From assembly GCA_015499995.1 (NCBI GenBank), contig JADNRV010000042.1, positions 1-64,000 on the forward strand: 64,000 bases of DNA. Direction: 5' to 3'. The translations under genes and the position numbers were made by a program. This DNA is from Flammula alnicola. Lineage: Eukaryota; Basidiomycota; Agaricomycetes; Agaricales; Strophariaceae. Numbering within the stretch: the stretch's first letter is position 1; every line of letters begins with the position of its first letter. Positions 55,937 through 64,000 of this stretch are shown here, piece by piece. Under the pieces are notes generated by a model. That model was not told the DNA's origin. It did no database searches and worked only from the letters and a program-made list of their open reading frames with translations.

Positions 55937-58900
55937 CAAGGGGGTTCCGGAACCAGAATGCCGGACCGGGGGTCGGTTAGTTAGTCTGGCCGTAGGCCGG
56001 CCAAAAAAATTTTTGGACCCCTCTACAAGTGCCCTAAAATTTGCGATTTTGAGTGATGCAAAGGTGTTTTAGCACCTCTCTACACTTATAATCTCATTAA
56101 AATATGCTGTCAGTGCATGTAGAATGAGAATAGAACGAACAATCATTAGTTTGTGGCAGTCACCGGATGACTAAGCTGATTCATCTGTGGCCGAACGCTC
56201 GCGATTTCCATAAACTGCAAGCATTCGGACCTTCTACAATCTACTCTCAATGTTTACATTGATTCTACACTCAGTTAAAGCCTCAAACACTGTCTGGGAT
56301 GTTGTAAATAATGTAGCATAATATAGAAAGTAAAGATACCCAATAAAAGGAAGATGGAAACAGCTCACGAACAAAAAATAACCGAAAAGCGGATGTGATC
56401 GAGAGCATTGGAATTTTCAGGTGCTCCTTGTCATCCTGTACTGCTCTCCAGTCGATAGCCTTAACTTCGACTCTGTGTACATGGCGGACATTCCAATCCT
56501 GCAGGTATGATAATTTTCACATATCTACAGGTCAGGAATAAGATCTTATATTTTAACAGGGCGACAACGGCCCATATGCTGTCTGTCCTGAGTGTGGAAG
56601 CGATGTCCCTTTAGGCCTTGTTGGGATTTCTAATCTTACAAAACGGCATATAGGCACGAAGAAGTGCCAGAGAATCAAAGAAACCCGAGATAAGGGCACA
56701 AAAAAGTCAAACACCTCACTGCTGAGCTTCTTTCGCCCTGGAGCGGCCAAAAAACCACTTATCCCCTCAAGTATTGCACCATCGAAACCCCTTCCAATTC
56801 CCGAAACCAGCCATACAATACAATCAGCTTCACCTACGGAAGACCTCCCTGTATCTTTGTCACTGGTCCCAGAAGCACCAGTTGTCAGAGACTTCCTCGA
56901 AACACTGCAACATCTAATCAGAAGCTTACCTGATACAGTTCCCGAGGCGTCCGACTACGACAATCTTGCGATTTTTGGAGGAAATCCCGAAGAGTCTGAT
57001 GACCCAAGTTTGGATACCGATGAACTGTGGGAGACGGTACTCAATCAGCTTTTGAAGTCAGCTTTGGGCTGGGGAACAGAGGGAGATATGGATACCATTA
57101 TCCGGCGAGGGAGGAAGGGATTGGATGGGCTCGTGAACTTTGTACGCTACTTCGTCATCAAGCGAGGAGTAAGCGAAGCTTTGTTCGAAGGAAAGCTCTC
57201 ACACCTGATGAAAGAACTTGAGAAACGGTGAGTAAAGATCAATCTGACGTGATGGGATTATAGCTTACCAAAAAATCTGATAACAGATCTTTGGCTGAAC
57301 ATCCTGAACCAGTATTGGGAGACAGAGCTGCGCTGATATCACAACCATCTGAACTTCCTACGAGCTCGCTTGCACCTGAATTGAATCCAACAACTTGTGG
57401 CGAAGTCGAAGCCATTGATGTCGATGCATTCGAGTACGAGGACACTGTAAAAGGAACGAAGAGGTCAGCGCCGGCATGCAACGGATATGCACTTGTGTTT
57501 CCTGGCCAAAAAACACCATATTCACACTATCCGTTCGCCCTGCATGATACTTTGGTGCTTCCCTGGGAGGTGAAGACGAAGAACGGGACGATGTCTGTGG
57601 TTTCAACCAGTTGCACTGGGTTTTCGATAAACAACAAGTCCTGTAAACCATGTCAGCAGCTTTCAAGGAACGGCACTCTCGAAGGGATACTCAAACGACT
57701 CGAGGATGGGGTTCACGACAACTCATCACTCCCATGGTACGGCTTCAACGACCTCCATGAGAAAATCCGACAAAAGAACCAACAAATCGAGTTCTATCGC
57801 CTACGGGGCTTGAACCAAGCGAAGAAACTCCTCGGAAAAGCTGCCGCACTGTCTGAGCAAAAGCGATTGCTTATGGCGATTTCGAGTGGCGAGGTACACC
57901 GTGTGGATCGAGTGATCAGCATCGGTCTCCGTCAAAAGAAGGGCGCACGCGGCCTCCTTGCTTCAGTCATGGCCGCCGCACAAGGGTTTTATCGACCAAA
58001 GAGCTTCACGGAGGAGGAGGACATGCGGGCAATCTTGATTTGGAGGCTATCTGGAAACCGTGTTGCTGAAATCAACCATCGCTCACAGCATGCACCAAGT
58101 GTCTCGTACCTGCGGACTCGCTCAACTGTCCCGCCCATTGTACCCTCCCCAGGCAAACCAACCAAGGAGGAAGTTCAAAAGAACATCGAGTCCGTCCTTC
58201 AGAGTATTCTTGAAGTTATACATGGACGGCTGGGGCTTGCAAAATTTCTGCACGTCGTCCTCATGTTCGATGAACTGGCAACAGAAAAGCGAATCCGATG
58301 GGACCAACTCACCAATTTTTTCTTGGGGATTTGCCGGCAACATGCACACAAGACATCTCTAGAGTTCATTAATGAGGATGATATGGTGGAGCTCTTTCGA
58401 GCCATCGACGACGGAGAAGTTCATTGTGCAGCAGAGGTGAGTCAAGGTTGAATTTGGTTTTATTTGCTTCCGAGATGACGATGAATCTATTTTAGGCTAC
58501 AGTCGCAGCGTTGGGCATCCTCTCTCGAGACCATCGTGTCTATCCAGGCCGTCCTGTTTTAATCTCTGGTGATTGCAAACGTGAAACTGGAGAGGAACAT
58601 GCAGAAATTATACAAACAGTACTCTCAGCTGTCAATTCTACGCAAGAGAAAACGAAACTCCGTGTTGTGTCCCTTGCATCTGATGGTGAAACACGACGAG
58701 GCTCTGCCTTTATTCTTCATACCTTCAAACACAAATTATCCACGGAATCGCCACTCTACACCCTTCTTACAAGTCTTGTATTTCTAAACCTCCATGTTGG
58801 CGACGATGACCTAACCTGCGACAAAGACTGGAAGCATGTGTTCAAACGATTTCGAAATCTCCTTCTCCGGCTGCGAGGAGTTGTCATTAATGGCTTTCGA

Positions 58901-61900
58901 ATCACCCCAGATGTTTTACGAGATCATTTCAGGTCGTGTGGATTATCTGCAGACCATATCAGATCACTGTTCAACCCCGATGACCAGCAGGACGTCAAAA
59001 TGGCTTTTGACATGCTCAAGGACGTCTGGACTTTGCCTCGCACATCCGCCAGTTCAAATCCAGGATTTCTGGCTGCTAGGGAAGCATTGTGGATATTAGG
59101 AAAGTTTCTATATCATATGGTCTTTCCTTATCTCTGTGTCGACCTTTCTCTCTCGGAACAAATTGAACACCTGAGCGCCGCCGCTCATATTGCTATTGCG
59201 CTCTATAGCCAAGACGGGAAGGATTTTATTCCGACAAACCTATATATCGACCTCATGATCATGATCAAGAATGTCATCTTCTGCACAGCAAAAGCGAAGG
59301 TCGACAATCCAGAGGGAGAGATGTTTATCATTCTGTTAGGAACCGACAGACTTGAAGAATTGTTTGGAATTCTTCGAACAATGGTTGGCAATGATGCCAA
59401 TCTCGACATTCTGCAACTTGCTGGCCGTCTTGCTGGGACGACTGAGATATCCAACATCCTCGCCAAATATCCTCATTGGGATCGCGCTCCCCGTCGACTC
59501 AAGTTACCCGTACTATCGCGCGAGTCAAAGGAACTTTACGAACGCTCGGATCATATCAAACCGCCATCATGGAGAGGGAATGTTAAAGTAAAAGATCTCT
59601 CACTTCAAACGTCATGGAAGCGAGGCCGACAACTTGTTGAAAAGGACTGTCCATTCGTCATTCCTATTCTAAAGAAGCTCGAAGTGACACCCAACGTTGA
59701 CATGCTGTCACCATTGGGAGTACTTCTCTTTGATGTACCGCTCGCCGAAGATGATATTGACGAAAGCCTGGAATTTCTACCTTCTGAATCATCCATCAAC
59801 ACCCCATCCAACCCCACCGAGAACACCACTGCAACGGAAATTCGGATCGAGGTCGAAGATGCTCTCGGGGAGCTGGCAGCAAGCGATGCCAATGCACCAC
59901 ACACTCGAGTTCTTGTTGAAAGCAAAGTACTGATTGGCGGTAGCTTGATATCTAAATCACGGGCACTCTCTCGATTCAGTAAGTATAGAGTGACGGCAAG
60001 CTCAACTGACCGTCTGCGACGCGTACAAGCAGTTGAGCGCTATATTCAAAACAAAGCTACCAGCGCGCACGAGCCCCGAGCATCATCACCACCTGCAATG
60101 GACGAAGCCCAGATGCTGGTTATTTCCGACCCCATCACAACTGTTCTCTCTTCGGAGTCGAAGCTCTGGCTATGTATTGGCGAGGTTAACGGCCTGAAAA
60201 TCGACGGGGAATCAGTTGATTATGTTGGCTTCGACATGCTTGCAGAAGGTACCATTTCTGTTTCATACCAGATGCTTGGCTTGCGACCTGCGACTACCGA
60301 TGATGATCCTGGCCTCAAGCACGATTGGAGAACATACCGCATGCCAGAAAGGTCCTTTACTGTCCCAGGAGCACTCGTCGGCCCCGTAAACCCTTCACTG
60401 TCTTCTTCGCACACCGACGTTCCATGGTACCTATTCGAAAGCAGCGTCCTTGTTGCATTGGCAGCGAGTCTTACTCAAGAGTTGACTATTTCGCAGCTCA
60501 AAAGCATACCGAAATATGCGCCGACCAAGCATTTTCCGTATCTTGAAGCATCTGGTGAGTATTTTCTTTAAATATGCACAAATGAATGTTGAATGACACA
60601 TCACATACCATAGGTCGTGCCTGTTTTCTGTGCGACGACAGCGCAGAACTCGCTGACAGTGTTTCACACTGCCCGAAATGTTCGCCGACTATTGACCTTG
60701 ACCTCTCGCAAGGCCAGCGTGTTCTCGAGCACATTGGCGCTCATATTCTCTTCGATTCGATGGTCAGCCAGTCATGGCCTGTCTGCGGTTTATGTCTTCG
60801 TCCATCACCACTTTGTCAATTCTTTTTGAAGAAAGGAAAGGGCGCACTTGCGAGCGTGAAGATCGACGACAGATTATCAAAGGGATGTCTCATGAAGGTG
60901 AAGTATTCGTACCGTGTTGCAGCTGAATCTTCGCCGTCCTCCCCATGCTCCAATGTCCCTATCCAGTGTCCTATCTGCCCCAAAGATGAGCCTGCGATAT
61001 GGCGATATTTTTTCAAGGCACATTTCCGCGACAAGCACGGTGTGCAGCTGGCGTCCAAGTACGAGCATCTTTGGACACTCTCAAACTTCGAGCTAGACCA
61101 AATGCAAAAGATTTGGATTAAACGAAGACAGAAAACGGTAAAGCGCACCAAGAAGAAGCTCTTACCTTTGGTTATATCAGAGGATCATCGCGCTCAAATT
61201 CCTGGAAGGTATGTAAGTTTTAATATGCCGCTATGTTCAGATTGCTTACCCATGTCAACAGCAGTATCGTCGCGCCCATGGTACCAGAAATGCCAGATAG
61301 CGACAGTGACTCAGATGAGCGCGCGAGCGGCTCTGCCTCCAGCAATTCAGAGCAATCTAAAAAGAACATGTCCGAGTCGCCTACTTCAAGTTCACGGCGC
61401 AAGCTTTTGCAGTGGGCACACAATGGCGATCTGCCGTCGTCGAACAACAAAGAGAGCAGCGACATCGAGGAAGATGGTGGTGGAGGGTTGGAAGAGTGTG
61501 TGAGACCCAACGAAGGCGGAAGTAAGACTGCTGTCAGTGCTGTCACTTCCATGCGAAATCCCGCGGAGATTGCTGGTCAAGCCGACGTGCAGCCTTTATC
61601 AATCGACAACGTGAGTCTTGATGTTGATCTTGGACTAAATGCTTACTTACATAAATGACCAGATTGATGAACACCCTCAAACTGTAGTCGAAATGACATC
61701 TGAATCAACAAACCTAGAAACAAACCAAACAAATGTGAATATCAACGACATGGAACCACTCAAGGAATATGGACGCTCAAAGCGAAAGCCTGTTCCAACA
61801 AAGAAGGTAACTGATGCGTTGAATGAATGCCTATGCGGGAAAGTCCTGGGACCCAGCGATTTCGGTGTGATTGAATGTAAAGCGAAGGGGTGTGAAACAC

Positions 61901-62191
61901 GATGGGTATGTCTTTATTTCGAAGTCAAAAAATCGGATTTCATTGTAATATTGTACTCATACACCTTTAGTATCATTTAGAATGTATTAGCCTCGAGCAA
62001 ATCCCTCAGAAATGGGTTTGCGAGACGTGCGAGGGATCTGGAGGTGGGAGAGGAGGAAAGCGCACGCGCTGGTGATGTCATATTACCATATCGGGATGTG
62101 TGCCTGATTACGTAGTTAGTTAGTCCAGCGAAAGTGGGCGAAAAAAATAATCCGACCCTAGGTATTTTTTTTTGGTTCGCGAACCCCCTTG
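55937..62191 (+). mobile_element. hAT-like transposon, 6255 bp, apparently autonomous
   Basis: Ends are CAAGGGGGTTCCGGAACC at 55937 and GGTTCGCGAACCCCCTTG at 62191, an inverted repeat of 18 bp with two mismatches. TGAGTGAG flanks both sides (55929-55936 and 62192-62199), an 8-bp target duplication. A further inverted GGGTCGG and a subterminal GTTAGTTAGTC lie inside both ends. The CAAGG start (YARNG rule) and the 8-bp duplication point to hAT; P-like elements also duplicate 8 bp. It carries one intact transposase gene on the plus strand and no other ORF of note. It is inserted in an exon of the PHD gene in antisense orientation. Intact coding and matching TIRs suggest a fairly recent insertion. 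Confidence 0.9.
56481..62075 (+). CDS. Large RNase H-fold transposase with N- and C-terminal zinc motifs
   Basis: Eight exons (56481-56504, 56560-57227, 57287-58436, 58496-60554, 60614-61208, 61262-61610, 61663-61905, 61971-62075) sum to 5193 nt, 1730 residues, no break. A zinc-finger-like N-terminus (CPECGSD then KRHIGTKKC, ~residues 16-45) probably binds DNA. Candidate catalytic residues: D559 in LMFDELATEKRIRWD, D677 in LASDGETRRGSA, and E901 or E902 in GTDRLEELFGILRTMVGNDA; the last motif resembles the acidic helix of hAT and P/THAP9 transposases. A long helical insertion lies between. Then come CFLCDDSAELADSVSHCPKC (a CxxC pair set), ICPKDEP with FKAHFRDKHG (C2H2-like), an acidic Ser-rich region, and a PHD-like finger from C1671 (CLCGKVLGPSDFG, CETRWYHLECISLEQIP, WVCETC). 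The start ATG lies 544 bases inside the element. The family is common in mushrooms but unnamed to me. Confidence 0.8.
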
Positions 62192-62640
62192 TGAGTGAGG
62201 AGAAGCCAGTAGAATGGCATCGACACAAGAAGCCACTTCTTCTGAGTCTTCTGATTCTGGTTCAGCAGTAACCATTCTAGCAATCTGTTTTGGGGCATTA
62301 GTGGATAGGTATTTGGTATACTTGATTTTGTGGGGATTGAAGAGCCAGAATCGATCCTTCGGCGCCATTTTAACAAGTCCAGGTACCTTATAGGATACGG
62401 AAGGGAGTGTCGAAAGGCCGGGTGAGAAGGAAAGGTGGAATTTTTTCGATAGAGCTGAGGTGCGACGAGTATAAAATAATTCCTGTGCTTGTAGGCCACC
62501 TCGAAGAACGTAGAAGGCTTCATAAATGACAGATCCATCGGGTATTCTGATATTGCTCCCCGTCATATGTGTCGCAAACTTTGCATTGGGCTCCTGGGTA
62601 GGTAAACCATGATGCTTCATTCCATCGTAGGTATAGACTG

Positions 62641-62940
62641 TCTTTTTGTCCAGGGAAGCACATCAGTAAAATAACAATTCTCCTTTTACACGCTTTTTAC
62701 GCTTTCGAAAGCTTTGAAAGAGACAAAAGAGGAAAAGAGTTTGCCGCTTTTGATGGCAAAGGCCTTAGGCTTTCAAAGCGCTTTGAAAAGGTCTTCCTTT
62801 TTTCAAAGAGGTAAAAGCTACGTAGAGGTGCCTTGCAAAGCATTCTAAAAGGATCTCTTAAAGTGTTTTCGAAGCATAGAAAGTAGCGAGAAAAGCATTT
62901 GGATTGAAGATAATAATAATCACATTACAGTACTATATAG
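62641..62940. other. Palindrome-rich AT segment
   Basis: 62690-62905 is full of CTTTCAAAG and CTTTGAAAG motifs, including CTTTCAAAGCGCTTTGAAAA at 62770 (a near-perfect palindrome) and CTTTCGAAAG at 62701. It lies where upstream exons of the PHD gene would be expected, so it may be another insertion. No coding sequence seen. Confidence 0.5.
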
Positions 62941-63170
62941 CTAATCTAATTTGCTGTCATCATCGACAAGCTCTCCACCATGCAATATGGCCAGCATTGG
63001 GCCCACACCGCTGCCGTGGGCCGAGTTGCAACCAAACCCCGCATCGTGCACCAGGTAGCCGCCGTCCAGCGTCATCCAGTATGTGATGCTGCCGATGCGG
63101 GATTTGGTCGCTGGTGTTCTGATGTCCTGAGACGGGATGGCATCGGTGTCCTGTCCTTGTCGTGTTGCGT
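62941..63170 (-). CDS. Coding remnant of unknown protein
   Basis: Minus-strand open frame ending at a TAG at 62941: IGSITYWMTLDGGYLVHDAG then FGCNSAHGSGVGPMLAIL and LVDDDSKLD. Composition looks like real protein, but no start or upstream exon could be joined and I do not recognise the family. It may be the 3' exon of a gene broken upstream. Confidence 0.3.
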
Positions 63171-64000
63171 TTGGGTTGCTTACCCTGCATCATATCTATC
63201 GCCGCCACCAGAATACTTATCACACTCACCCGTGCCTTTGTTCTACTCGCCGTCCACCGCAAACACCCAACCCCTCAAGGGGGCAACGAGCAGCCGCTGC
63301 GCCGCGAGCAGAACACCGTTATCACCAATTAACGTCTGTGATCAAAGGAGAAAGTGAGTTTCATTTCCATCCAATACAGTATCCAACCCACCTGGATAGA
63401 GAGAGAGTTGACCGCTGATGTGGTTGGTCGATCTTCGTGAGCTGCCCCCTGCGACACCTTGGAATGGCGATGACAACCCTGTAATTCAAAAGGTGAGTGT
63501 CATCTTGCAGTGCCACTGGGTTGATGACATTACCTTAGTTAACTTGCCAGCGAGGAGGAGGACGGAAGGGGATGCTAGAGTGCCCAGTAAGTTATCTCTG
63601 CTCCGATAAACACAATTTACACTTATCTCGCAGGAAGGCATGACTGCCGCTCGCTGGAAAATGATCAGCATGCAGGCAGAGCAAAGATATACCTTGCAAT
63701 GCCAGACTTACCAAGTCTAGAATGGCATGAATTGACTCAGGCATCTGGGTGTCTTGAGTAGCTGGGCGGCGGAAGAGAGGAGAGAGGAGAAAGAAAGAGA
63801 GAAGGTTATCGATCCGGAACGAGACGGAAGTTCGGGAAATGGCGGTAACGTCACGTGTATGCCGGAGACTGAATTGCCTTAGCAAAAAATCACATTACAT
63901 CGCTTCATGCACCCATCCTGATGGGGCGCAGCAGAAGGGAATAGGAATCCTACAATGTTAAATCTATTCACATCCAGCCTATATAAGCTCAATGCAGACA
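63171..64000. other. Unassigned; promoter-like sequence at right edge
   Basis: No coding region supported. The last bases look like a promoter for a gene beyond the window. Confidence 0.35.
63980..63987 (+). promoter_or_regulatory. TATA box at right edge
   Basis: TATATAAG followed by CTCAATGCAGACA at the window end. Probably the core promoter of a plus-strand gene lying outside the window. Confidence 0.4.

Larger units (their letters stand above)
54441..62640 (-). pseudogene. PHD-finger protein gene split by hAT-like transposon
   Basis: Minus-strand gene in two parts. The 5' part (to 62192) reads KTVYTYDGMKHHGLPTQEP, GSNIRIPDGSVIYEAFYVLR, GLVKMAPKDRFWLFNPHKIK and CVDAILLASPHS. The 3' part (55936-54441) reads SVTSLPDSLFNLNCRCGING, then a C4HC3 PHD finger (YGEAIQCDECKDWSHIACQR, KFQCDNC). 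Short exons follow: RHGDYWYPVRLIMREN, GWIVRWWRHNLFLDN, LGQWKHAHEVETSEDI, and a final exon HGPNYIRNPSPPAPKRMTPP. Removing bases 55937-62199 joins the parts in frame inside one exon. The true 5' end is not found; a stop and AT-rich palindromic sequence lie above 62640. PHD fingers usually read histone tails. A family role in chromatin or in a larger mobile unit is inference. Confidence 0.75.

Overview
The window looks like nuclear DNA of a mushroom-forming basidiomycete (Agaricomycetes). Genes sit on both strands and are split by many short introns (mostly 49-67 nt, GT..AG, with CTRAC/TGAC-type branch sites). The recognisable families are fungal: a Pil1/Lsp1 eisosome protein, a type-3 copper tyrosinase, a fucose-binding lectin of the Aleuria type, ATG13, DUF4419, and large TIR transposons. 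I assigned no gene to bacteria, an organelle or a virus.

Layout. 1-9.5 kb: a left-truncated member of an uncharacterised family (called YWP family here, after a conserved YWPxV motif), a PIL1-like gene and a complete YWP gene. 9.5-15.4 kb: amino-acid permease, DUF4419 protein and a Lys/Ala/Pro-rich small protein. 15.4-18 kb is gene-poor. 18-26.7 kb: a CPGYV-family gene, a frame-broken YWP gene, an FAD-linked oxidase, a YWP pseudogene and a tyrosinase. 26.7-32 kb: an orphan Cys-rich coding segment, a half-size fucose lectin and a small secreted protein. 32-50.5 kb: a large inverted segmental duplication whose arms (about 32.14-36.04 and 44.95-50.51 kb) each carry the same two CPGYV genes and which flanks ATG13. 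The right arm holds a 2.08 kb TIR element with a 470 bp hAT-like MITE nested in it. The left arm holds a 0.48 kb insertion in the first exon of one gene. 50.8-54.4 kb: a poorly resolved membrane-protein gene and a minisatellite. 54.4-62.7 kb: a PHD-finger gene split in an exon by a 6.26 kb apparently autonomous hAT-like transposon (8-bp target duplication, TIRs, one intact 1730-residue transposase).

Interplay. PIL1 (plasma-membrane domains), ATG13 (autophagy initiation) and the permease are housekeeping functions. The oxidase, tyrosinase, lectin and small secreted protein are accessory functions (secondary oxidation or pigment, sugar recognition). The most unusual material is the five-locus CPGYV family, which joins a Cys/His domain to Asn/Ser/Gly-rich motifs that may form beta-arches, together with the layered transposon insertions.

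Caveat. Many otherwise good genes carry single-base losses, nearly all explicable as one base missing from a homopolymer run. I read most of these as probable assembly errors rather than decay. Exon coordinates come from hand translation and splice logic; where exon lengths sum to a multiple of three I say so.
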